5,704 bases of DNA from DASQHM01 sp035632095 (GTDB lineage: Bacteria; Pseudomonadota; Alphaproteobacteria; Ferrovibrionales; Ferrovibrionaceae): positions 1-5,704 of the forward strand of contig DASQHM010000242.1 in NCBI GenBank assembly GCA_035632095.1. Direction: 5' to 3'. A program made the position numbers and the translations under genes. Shown here in pieces: positions 1 through 4,748 of the stretch. The notes beneath the pieces were generated by a model. The model did not search any database. It saw only the letters and a program-made list of their open reading frames with translations, and was not told where the DNA came from. How positions within the stretch are numbered: position 1 is the first letter of the stretch; every line of letters begins with the position of its first letter.

Positions 1-1038
1 GCGTGCGATGTCACGGTCGAAGAACTGCTGCATCAGCGCTTCCCAGGCGCCCCCGCCATTGCGGTCGAGCGTCACCCATTGGCCTTCTGGCGGCGCATGG
101 CCGAGCGCTTGAAGCTGCGGCGTCATGCTGCGAAAGCTGACCGTGCCATCGGGACGGCGCCAGATTTTCCAGAACGCTTGTGACCGGCCCGCAAGGTCGT
201 GCAGCACCTTGATCGCCTGGGCTTCCAGGCTGTCGACCGCAAAGACCAACGGTCCGGATGGTGACGCCTTGGCGGTGTCGAGCAGCGTCCAGCGTTTTTC
301 CTCGATGTAGCGCCAGCTCGCCGGAGGGAATTTCTTGCCCAAGCGCTTGAGCTGCTCCAGGAATGGAACCAGTTTGGCGAGCGCCTCGTCGCCTTCCTCC
401 GGCTCCAAGCCGAACCACGCCTTGTCGAGCCGCGCCTGGTCGTCGACGGCGGTCGTCGGATAGCGGCGCTTGAACTCTGCGAGATTGAGGGCGTGCTTTT
501 CTCGCGCGCGCGTGCGCTCTCTCTCAATTTTTTGGTCAGATTCAGTCCTTGGTGAATCCGTATTTAGTATATTATTATTAGCCACATACGGCTCAGCCAG
601 CGCCGGGTCAGCCAGCGACGGGTAACCCGTAGGTGGTTGGCCGGTTTCCGGCACGTCGTCAGGATCGATTTTGGCCTCTGGTCCATCCGTAGGCGCATCG
701 CTGGACCCCAGCGACAAAGCGCGTCGGATTTCCTCTTCGGTCAATTCCGGTCCCGGCTCATCGAGAATGTCGTAAATCACGTAGGACGTGCCGGCCGGCG
801 TGCGCATGCGCGTCGCGCGGCACCAACCCGTACGCAGCCAGTTGAACATGATCCGCTTCATGGCCTCGCGGCCAATGCTCCAGCGGCGCTGCAGCGCAGG
901 CCTGCGCACCTCCCAATCATGCGGCCGCGAGCGCAGGTAGGCCAGGATGCCGACCTCATCGGCCGCCAGCCGCTCGTCATCGAACAGCGCGTTGCCGATC
1001 GTCGTGAAGTTGGCGGTATGACGCCGGCGGATGATCAT
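1..1038 (-). CDS. Phage replication-initiator-like winged-helix protein (3' end outside window)
   Basis: The frame is open from the ATG at 1038 to the left edge, giving 346 residues without a stop. The N-terminal domain (residues 1-90) starts MIIRRRHTANFTTIGNALFD, then DEVGILAYLRSRPHDWEV, RRWSIGREAMKRIMFNWLRT and GWCRATRMRTPAGTSYVIYD. This is the helix-turn-helix plus wing pattern of the phage proteins annotated as helix-turn-helix or replication-protein-O-like. Residues 91-175 are a low-complexity acidic/Pro linker, and a charged helix follows (IERERTRAREK). Residues 186-250 (KRRYP...AWFG...FPPASWRYIEEKRW) resemble the C-terminal helicase-loader-contacting region of O/DnaD-like initiators. 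The start overlaps the previous stop (ATGA); its Shine-Dalgarno sequence is weak. Role as initiator is inferred from domain style and context; a transcriptional regulator is the alternative. Confidence 0.8.
   Translation of the reverse strand, partial: MIIRRRHTANFTTIGNALFDDERLAADEVGILAYLRSRPHDWEVRRPALQRRWSIGREAMKRIMFNWLRTGWCRATRMRTPAGTSYVIYDILDEPGPELTEEEIRRALSLGSSDAPTDGPEAKIDPDDVPETGQPPTGYPSLADPALAEPYVANNNILNTDSPRTESDQKIERERTRAREKHALNLAEFKRRYPTTAVDDQARLDKAWFGLEPEEGDEALAKLVPFLEQLKRLGKKFPPASWRYIEEKRWTLLDTAKASPSGPLVFAVDSLEAQAIKVLHDLAGRSQAFWKIWRRPDGTVSFRSMTPQLQALGHAPPEGQWVTLDRNGGGAWEALMQQFFDRDIAR
561..580. other. AT-rich block (possible DNA unwinding element)
   Basis: Nineteen of 20 bases are A or T, including three consecutive ATT units, in a gene otherwise of high GC. 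On the coding strand it encodes Asn-rich VANNNILNT, where the Asn/Ile/Leu codons are the AT-rich options, so the composition is only partly forced by the protein. Confidence 0.5.
593..622. repeat. Tandem 15-base direct repeat
   Basis: TCAGCCAGCGCCGGG (593-607) is followed directly by TCAGCCAGCGACGGG (608-622), differing at one base. The unit is exactly five codons, encoding LADPA/LAEP-like repeats in the linker of the initiator-like protein. It may be an iteron-like pair or merely a duplicated linker motif. Confidence 0.75.
618..630. repeat. Perfect short palindrome
   Basis: ACGGGTAACCCGT has 6-base arms (ACGGGT/ACCCGT) around a single central base. It overlaps the end of the tandem repeat and the right arm of the larger inverted repeat. 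It is a possible dimeric binding site. Confidence 0.5.
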
Positions 1039-1238
1039 CGGGAAAGCCGCTCGCACGTCTTGCAGCGCTTGAAACTGCCGGGTGCTCTAAGCGCAGCCAC
1101 GACTGATCGCGTTTTGCCACACAGCGATCCAGCCATTGAGCTAACGTTCGAGCGCACGAACCAATGCGCGCGCCGGCCAGTAAAAAGCGGCACTGCCCAG
1201 CCAGCTGTAAATTTGCGGATCGGTCCGCCGGACATCAT
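1035..1238 (-). CDS. Small zinc-knuckle-like protein (67 aa)
   Basis: The 67-aa product carries the pattern AHW (H25) ... SLCG (C40) ... CKTCERL (C59, C62). It matches in style the very common small phage/actinobacterial zinc-binding proteins built as H...LCG...CxxCxRL, so four metal ligands (H25, C40, C59, C62) can be proposed. The frame is open upstream to an ATG at 1358, but the ATG at 1238 has AGGTG about 5-7 bases upstream and forms an ATGA overlap with the preceding 39-aa frame. The stop forms another ATGA overlap with the initiator-like gene. The chain of couplings plus the zinc pattern makes it more likely real than the competing frame covering 1141-1320. Function unknown. Confidence 0.5.
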   Translation of the reverse strand: MMSGGPIRKFTAGWAVPLFTGRRAHWFVRSNVSSMAGSLCGKTRSVVAALRAPGSFKRCKTCERLSR

Positions 1239-1354
1239 CGTCGCACCTGTGGAAATCTCGGATAGCGGGCATGGCTGGCTGCACACTCGCGCTCGCGAGG
1301 CGACGACATCGTCCCAACATGCCATGCTGCTGAGGTGGAGAGACGTGCGCTCAT
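1235..1354 (-). CDS. Possible very small ORF (39 aa)
   Basis: A 39-aa reading frame starts at an ATG with GGAG 8 bases upstream and ends in a TGA that overlaps the ATG of the next small gene. The product (MSARLSTSAAWHVGTMSSPR then ERECAASHARYPRFPQVRR) is basic and not recognisable. A 15-codon frame (1351-1398) joins it to the preceding gene through two more ATGA overlaps, but that frame has no good ribosome binding site. Support comes only from the Shine-Dalgarno sequence and the coupling pattern. The peptide may be real or simply a translated leader for the next gene. Confidence 0.35.
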   Translation of the reverse strand: MSARLSTSAAWHVGTMSSPRERECAASHARYPRFPQVRR

Positions 1355-1394
1355 GCATGCTTCTCCAGATGGGCCGACGATCGCCAGCGCAGGT

Positions 1395-1682
1395 TCATGC
1401 AGCGGCCCCGTCTGAAGCCGTCGGCACGCACTCCGGGGTCATGACGTCGGTAAACTGGGTCGGCGCATTGCCCCAGCGAAACTCCCGCCGGCTCGGGCCT
1501 TCCGGCGGATGCACGGTGATCTTCACAAGGCCGCAGCGCGGACAAGCCCGCTCGGTCTGCTGATGGCGCCCGAGCACGGGGTTGGCCGGGACGCGCTGCT
1601 CTTGCCCGAACCTGTGCGGCTCGCGCGTGACGAGCTTGAACAGCGGCTCACCTTCCTGATTGATCTTCTCGAACACGTTCAC
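1395..1682 (-). CDS. Small CPxCG hypothetical protein (95 aa)
   Basis: The frame is open to 1814, but the GTG at 1682 is the likely start. It has GGAGG 8 bases upstream and its first bases overlap the previous stop (GTGA), as at other junctions of the cluster. The resulting 95-aa protein starts MNVFEKINQEGEPLFKLVTR, has a basic middle, and carries CPRCG (C47, C50) followed by VKITVHPPEG and a later cysteine (C85). This gives a CxxC...H...C arrangement that could hold one zinc ion. Small CPxCG proteins of this type are common among phage early genes and have no known function. A start as far up as 1814 would need most of the new sequence to overlap the 224-aa gene and is not favoured. Confidence 0.7.
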   Translation of the reverse strand: MNVFEKINQEGEPLFKLVTREPHRFGQEQRVPANPVLGRHQQTERACPRCGLVKITVHPPEGPSRREFRWGNAPTQFTDVMTPECVPTASDGAAA

Positions 1683-2353
1683 GGGGCAGGCCTCCGCGAT
1701 TCCGGGCTTGATGCCCAGGCCTCGAAAGCCTCGCGATCCCCGCCGCAACACATGAAGTAGGGCTTCACGGGCCCTATCAGGCGCGCATTCTCTCCCCCGC
1801 GATCGAGCCGGCATGTTGCCGGGCCAATCTTCATGCCGGGAAACTCGAACGAGACGGCGACCTGCTCGACCTGCCAGGTCCCACCACGCTGCACGGCATA
1901 GGCGTGCGGCTTCCAGTTATCCTTCTGCGCGAAGCTGACGGACGGAAATCGCTTCAGGACATAGGCCTGCAACATCTCGATGGCCCGACGTTCATGATCG
2001 CGTTTGATCGCCCGATCGAGATTGTCGCGGGCCTGGCAAATATCGCTGCAATAGATGCGGCTATGTTGCGTGCCCAGAACCCCCTCGATCGGCAGGTCAT
2101 TGTCGTAAAGCCAATCTTCGTCGATCGTTTCGCCGCAGCCACAGCATTCGAAATGCCACCCATGCGCGATCATCAACCGCGCCGGCACCTGGCCGTCAAG
2201 GTCATCCGCCCATGGCGCCCGCCGGCAGGAGATGCCGCGCAACTCGCCATCGTTGAGCTCGTTTGCGCCCCATTTCCGCGCCTCGATACCGGTCTTGGCG
2301 AACACGATCGAGCCTTCGTTGGTGTAATCGGAAAGCACCGCGAATGCTTTCAT
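1679..2353 (-). CDS. Hypothetical phage protein with zinc-ribbon-like site (224 aa)
   Basis: Function unknown. The N-terminal region (residues 1-45, AFAVLSDYTNEGSIVFAKTG then EARKWGANELNDGE) looks like a small alpha/beta domain. Residues 68-106 contain CCGC (C70-C73) and, 29 residues later, YCSDIC (C102, C106), a plausible zinc-ribbon with an intervening acidic loop. Residues 107-135 form a charged helix (NLDRAIKRDHERRAIEMLQA), and the C-terminal third is strand-rich with a further CC at 202-203. It has no membrane segments. GGAGG lies 9 bases upstream of the ATG, which overlaps the previous TGA; its own TGA overlaps the next GTG. Length and arrangement resemble uncharacterised proteins of Rhizobiales prophages. 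Zinc binding is an inference. Confidence 0.8.
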   Translation of the reverse strand: MKAFAVLSDYTNEGSIVFAKTGIEARKWGANELNDGELRGISCRRAPWADDLDGQVPARLMIAHGWHFECCGCGETIDEDWLYDNDLPIEGVLGTQHSRIYCSDICQARDNLDRAIKRDHERRAIEMLQAYVLKRFPSVSFAQKDNWKPHAYAVQRGGTWQVEQVAVSFEFPGMKIGPATCRLDRGGENARLIGPVKPYFMCCGGDREAFEAWASSPESRRPAP

Positions 2354-2862
2354 GGGATAGCCCCTCCCCGCTTGCGGTCGAGCGCGGAATAGCCGGGTGG
2401 CGGATCGCCCATGAGGCTTGCGGTGAGATCGCGCGCGGCGCGGGCGCGGGCATAGGCGAGGCTTGCCGCGGCAGCCTTATCGTCGATCGTGATCACAGCC
2501 GGCGGCGTCTGACCTTTGCCTCTGTTGTGCCGCCGCGGCCCCTCGATGGCCTTGTCGCGCGCAGACAGGATGTCGCGCCTCGCAATGCAGGCCCCTTCCG
2601 GCCGGCCGACGATGGCTGCGACCTCTTTCCAGGGCTTCCTGTCGATCTGGCGCGCTTGGATCAGGGTTGAGTCTTCCTCCGCGCTCCAGGGCGGGGCCTG
2701 CTTTCGGGCGATGCCCTGTTTCTTGCGGAACTTTGTGAGATTGACCTTGCAGTTGTCGACCGTGGCGGCCATTTCGGCCGCGATCACGTGCCACGGCGTG
2801 CCGGCGGCGTGCAGATCCTGCACCCGCTTCAGGCGCGCCTCGGTCCAGCGTACCGGCATCAT
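2350..2862 (-). CDS. Double Myb/SANT-like DNA-binding protein (170 aa)
   Basis: Two Myb/SANT-like units are visible. The first, residues about 4-50, begins VRWTEARLKRVQDLHAAGTP and continues WHVIAAEM with a basic third helix (KVNLTKFRKKQGI). The second, residues 59-100, reads WSAEEDSTLIQARQ, then KPWKEVAAIVGRPEGACIARR. The tryptophan at the start of each unit and in each second helix (6, 24, 59, 78) follows the Myb/SANT spacing. The rest is a basic, Ala-rich tail (residues 105-170). It probably binds DNA as a phage regulator or structural factor. The frame is open to 2913, but the ATG at 2862 is chosen because GGAG lies 8 bases upstream and it forms the ATGA overlap with the preceding stop; a second ATG follows at once. 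GcrA-like regulators share this style of HTH, but no GcrA-specific feature is seen. Confidence 0.8.
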   Translation of the reverse strand: MMPVRWTEARLKRVQDLHAAGTPWHVIAAEMAATVDNCKVNLTKFRKKQGIARKQAPPWSAEEDSTLIQARQIDRKPWKEVAAIVGRPEGACIARRDILSARDKAIEGPRRHNRGKGQTPPAVITIDDKAAAASLAYARARAARDLTASLMGDPPPGYSALDRKRGGAIP

Positions 2863-3068
2863 GCGTTTTGCTCCGCGCATAGCGAGGGCTCGCACGCGGG
2901 CGTGCCCTCGCATTCGATCCTGTCGAAACCATTCCAGAACTCGGTCCAGTAGACATCACAACCGTTTTCGAACTGATGATGAACGGCCTTGACGATCGCG
3001 CAGTCCTGACATTGCCACTCGGTCTTGTGAGCGAATCTCTGCTTTGGGCCCCAGCGATGGCGCTTCAT
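2859..3068 (-). CDS. Cys-rich small protein, possible zinc-binding (69 aa)
   Basis: This 69-aa protein has six cysteines (20, 23, 37, 53, 59, 64). CQDC at 20-23 forms a CxxC knuckle, and the tail carries CEGTPAC and SLC. The N-terminus is basic (MKRHRWGPKQRFAHK), and two Trp-rich turns lie around residues 41-45. Similar small CxxC proteins are frequent and uncharacterised in tailed phages of Proteobacteria. GAGGA lies 7 bases before the ATG, which overlaps the previous TGA; its own stop overlaps the next start (ATGATG). Zinc binding is inferred from cysteine spacing only; a role in binding nucleic acid or a host protein is speculation. Confidence 0.75.
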   Translation of the reverse strand: MKRHRWGPKQRFAHKTEWQCQDCAIVKAVHHQFENGCDVYWTEFWNGFDRIECEGTPACEPSLCAEQNA

Positions 3069-3322
3069 TCTCGCTTCCTCGCCAGAAAGTCACTGAGTGC
3101 CGACGGTGCGCGTTCATCGCCCTTCGCGACGCGAGCGGCGCGCTGCAGCGCTTCGGCGAGTTTGTCCGCTTGATCCGGGGTGAGATGTTGGAGCCACTCG
3201 ACCGCGCCCGCGATCTCGACCAGCGGGGTGCCCATGTCATCCCTGGTGAAACCGTGGATGTCGACCGGCAGGCCTCTGCCGAGCGTGATGCGTGCGACCG
3301 GGACATCGGTACGAAGGGCCAT
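3065..3322 (-). CDS. Small hypothetical phage protein (85 aa)
   Basis: Function unknown. The frame stays open to 3553, but the upstream part is a shadow of the previous gene. The ATG at 3322 is preferred because GAGGA lies 7 bases upstream and the gene then begins 10 bases after the previous stop. The first half (residues 8-40) looks like short beta strands (ARITLGRGLPVDI, GTPLVEIAGA). The second half (residues 48-68, LTPDQADKLAEALQRAARVA) is an amphipathic helix of the kind common in small phage proteins, followed by a basic tail (FLARKRE). Its TGA overlaps the next ATG (ATGA). No enzymatic motif is visible. Confidence 0.7.
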   Translation of the reverse strand: MALRTDVPVARITLGRGLPVDIHGFTRDDMGTPLVEIAGAVEWLQHLTPDQADKLAEALQRAARVAKGDERAPSALSDFLARKRE

Positions 3323-3332
3323 CACGGCATCC

Positions 3333-3734
3333 TCATGTTTGAAGCACCAATGGGACGCGCTGTCGCTCAATAACCTGCGGGAAAACCGAGCATGCAAAAG
3401 CGAATGCATCTGGGGCGTGCTCATGGTCAAAGCCTTGAACGTAGAAGCCGGAGTTACATGCGCCGCGCCGATCGACTGAGCGATCCCACCAAACGAACGC
3501 GAGCCAGAGCGGCGTCCCGCCACAGGTCCACCACACCTTGCCGTCGACGACATCGAGGTGCTTGCCGTTATGGAGCAAGCCGGTGTCCATCAGCGCGTCA
3601 TCCCAAGGAAAGCCGCGCAGCCGATCCTTGTGCCATATGGTGCGGCCATCTTCATCATGAAGATAGTGTCCCGGCCGATCCCAGCAGCCGAAGTAAAGCG
3701 CCCGCTTCTGATCTGCGACAACGATGGTAATCAC
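3333..3734 (-). CDS. Trp-rich hypothetical phage protein (133 aa)
   Basis: I cannot assign a function. The protein is compact and aromatic, with eight tryptophans (18, 34, 44, 68, 69, 77, 82, 83) and many His/Asp. The beginning (ALYFGCWDRPGHYLHDEDG) resembles small uncharacterised phage proteins in which FGCW...GHxL is conserved. It has no signal peptide and no membrane segment long enough to be convincing, so it is probably cytosolic. The start is a GTG whose first base pairs overlap the gapR stop (GTGA), with only a weak GGGGA upstream, consistent with translational coupling to gapR. The following gene begins 10 bases after its stop. Confidence 0.75.
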   Translation of the reverse strand: MITIVVADQKRALYFGCWDRPGHYLHDEDGRTIWHKDRLRGFPWDDALMDTGLLHNGKHLDVVDGKVWWTCGGTPLWLAFVWWDRSVDRRGACNSGFYVQGFDHEHAPDAFAFACSVFPQVIERQRVPLVLQT

Positions 3735-4009
3735 AACATCCCCAGCGCATGCATGTACGTCTCCAGGATGGTCTCCTGCTCCTGCCGCTCATTGGGATCC
3801 TGCTTGCGCAGTCTGATGATCGTGCGCAGCGCCTTGACGTCAAAGCCGTTGCCCTTCGCCTCCGCGTAGACGTCCTTGATGTCGTCGGAGATCGACTGCT
3901 TCTCTTCGGCGAGCCGTTCGATCCGTTCGAGGATCGATTTGAGCTGGTTCTTGATAGCGTTGGCGGGCTTGGCCGCTTCAGCGGGCGATGGCGAGGCTTG
4001 CGCGTCCAT
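3731..4009 (-). CDS. gapR: GapR-family DNA-binding protein (DUF2312)
   Basis: This is a clear member of the GapR/DUF2312 family. Residues 23-92 contain the family core: a coiled-coil helix (ILERIERLAEEKQSISDDIK), the signature DVYAEAKGNGFDVKALRTII, then RLRKQDPNERQEQE and a terminal helix ending in ALGM. In Caulobacter, GapR is a nucleoid-associated protein that encircles AT-rich, overtwisted DNA ahead of replication forks and transcription complexes and stimulates topoisomerases. The 92-aa length is usual, with a phage-like 18-residue Ala/Pro-rich N-terminal extension. AGGAG lies 7 bases before the ATG at 4009. Its TGA overlaps the next gene's GTG (GTGA). Chromosomal gapR genes are not normally found in such gene-dense small-ORF operons; with these neighbours this is best read as a phage-borne copy, likely acting on phage replication or transcription. 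Confidence 0.95.
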   Translation of the reverse strand: MDAQASPSPAEAAKPANAIKNQLKSILERIERLAEEKQSISDDIKDVYAEAKGNGFDVKALRTIIRLRKQDPNERQEQETILETYMHALGML

Positions 4010-4071
4010 GACGCTGCTCCTGAATGACGATGATGGGAACGCGGGGATGCTTGCGGATATGCGGACTATGA

Positions 4072-4088
4072 CCAGCGGAGCCCGCTGG
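4072..4088 (-). other. Intergenic hairpin upstream of gapR
   Basis: The arms CCAGCGG and CCGCTGG form a perfect 7-bp GC-rich stem with a 3-base loop in the 95-base gap between the clamp-like gene and gapR, the only sizeable gap in the cluster. No U-tract follows on the minus strand, so it is not a standard intrinsic terminator. It could be an mRNA processing or stability element, or an attenuator that sets the GapR level. The gap contains no ATG on the coding strand and no convincing promoter. Confidence 0.45.
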
Positions 4089-4104
4089 AACGGCCTTCGG
4101 TAAG

Positions 4105-4743
4105 CTAGTTGTCTTTGCTCGGCTCGATCTCGACGTGATGTTTTTCCGATTTGAATCGGAACGGCATCAGCGCGCCAACGCCGCCCGCAAAGCGAAACAG
4201 GAGCAGAATGGTGAGGTTCCCGTCGACCGTCACGCTATCCGGTACGATCTCCAGCGGTCCGGGCAGACTGTATATCTGCCGCACGTAATCCACGTTGAAG
4301 AAGAAGCCGCAAAGCGTCGTCGAAATCTGGGGCTGCACATCGATCTTGCAGCGCCCATGACATCTCTCGCAGGTGCAGTCGCAATCGGGACAATCGTGCT
4401 CGGTCCCGCGCCCATCACAATTCGGGCATTCCACGAGCTGCGGCCCTGCCTTTGGCGGAATAATCACAGCCGGCGCCGCAACGAACTTCGCGGTTGCTAG
4501 CCCAGCGAAGAGTTTTTCGACCGCTATTTTGTCGTTGATCTCGTATCTCTCATCATCGGCAACGCGCACGAGGATGTGCCCGTTGGTTGCGTAGACATAG
4601 CCGTTCTGGCGGAATGGCTTGTGAAGATAGGGCCGCCATATGTCATTCCCGCAGAACTGCTGCAGGTCGATCTGTGGCGCAGCATCCTCCGCTGCGGGGT
4701 GACCGATGGCTTCCGACGCGGCTTCAGTGGTGAGGTGATCCAT
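4105..4743 (-). CDS. DnaN (sliding clamp)-like phage protein with inserted DnaJ-type zinc centre
   Basis: This 212-aa protein has three recognisable parts. Residues about 49-61 (YVYATNGHILVRV) resemble the ATDGHRLA strand-turn of bacterial beta clamps. Residues 106-132 hold eight cysteines (106, 109, 118, 121, 123, 125, 128, 132) in CPNCDGRG, CPDCDC and CERCHGRC, like the DnaJ CxxCxGxG zinc module. Residues 148-154 (FFNVDYV) and 192-197 (LMPFRF) resemble the clamp's last domain, in which E. coli DnaN has FNVSYV and ends in MPMRL. At 212 aa it is far shorter than a full clamp (about 370 aa). It belongs to a type of uncharacterised phage protein I have seen with C-terminal MPxR motifs. The ATG at 4743 is chosen because AGGAAGG lies 9 bases upstream; the ATG at 4752, which would give an ATGA overlap with the HTH gene, abuts that site directly. 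Clamp kinship is inferred from motifs only. Confidence 0.85.
   Translation of the reverse strand: MDHLTTEAASEAIGHPAAEDAAPQIDLQQFCGNDIWRPYLHKPFRQNGYVYATNGHILVRVADDERYEINDKIAVEKLFAGLATAKFVAAPAVIIPPKAGPQLVECPNCDGRGTEHDCPDCDCTCERCHGRCKIDVQPQISTTLCGFFFNVDYVRQIYSLPGPLEIVPDSVTVDGNLTILLLFRFAGGVGALMPFRFKSEKHHVEIEPSKDN
4144..4161. repeat. Perfect 8-base inverted repeat with 2-base centre
   Basis: TTCCGATT and AATCGGAA are exact reverse complements separated by TG, inside the 3' end of the clamp-like gene just after the MPFRF codons. The size and near-zero spacing resemble an operator half-site pair rather than an RNA hairpin. No U-tract follows on the coding strand, so it is not an intrinsic terminator. 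It may be a coincidence of coding sequence. Confidence 0.5.
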
Positions 4744-4748
4744 GATCT

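Larger units (their letters stand above)
582..636. repeat. Imperfect inverted repeat flanking the tandem repeat
   Basis: CCACATACGG (582-591) and CCGTAGGTGG (627-636) are complementary at nine of ten positions and sit symmetrically around the tandem repeat. Further CCGTA words occur nearby at 558-562 and about 687-691. Such symmetric CCGTA boxes could be protein-binding sites. Confidence 0.45.
501..640. other. Candidate phage replication origin inside the initiator-like gene
   Basis: This stretch encodes the protein's linker yet departs sharply from its surroundings. In plus-strand order it has an alternating CG/TG run (503-517), a CT run (517-525), a T6 tract (528-533), two GANTC sites (539-543, 554-558), a 20-base block with a single G (561-580), tandem 15-base repeats (593-622) and nested inverted repeats (582-636). 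Lambdoid phages place their origin inside the initiator gene, with iterons next to an AT-rich unwinding region. The analogy is structural; no known origin sequence is recognised. Confidence 0.4.

Noticed and set aside
1120..1160. TTAGCTCAATGG, reminiscent of a tRNA D-arm
   Set aside because: No matching T-arm (GGTTCGAATCC-like), anticodon stem or acceptor pairing could be found around it.
1141..1320. Minus-strand 59-codon frame ending in WPARALVRALER, followed after TAG by another protein-like stretch
   Set aside because: The peptide looks protein-like and could suggest an amber-interrupted gene. It has no good ribosome binding site, is not coupled to its neighbours, and overlaps the frame that carries the H...LCG...CxxC zinc pattern. 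The case is not fully closed.
1351..1398. 15-codon frame linking the CPxCG gene to the 39-aa frame
   Set aside because: It shows ATGA overlaps at both ends but has no convincing Shine-Dalgarno sequence and is too short to judge; it is recorded only as part of the coupling chain.
637..1563. Long plus-strand frame of 308 codons
   Set aside because: It is antisense to the initiator-like gene and the small downstream ORFs. The product is Arg/Pro/Ala-rich with no recognisable domain, whereas the minus-strand frame shows clear domain structure and start-stop coupling.
3323..3553. Upstream extension of the 85-aa gene
   Set aside because: It lies inside the Trp-rich gene in another frame, and the internal ATG at 3322 has GAGGA at proper distance.
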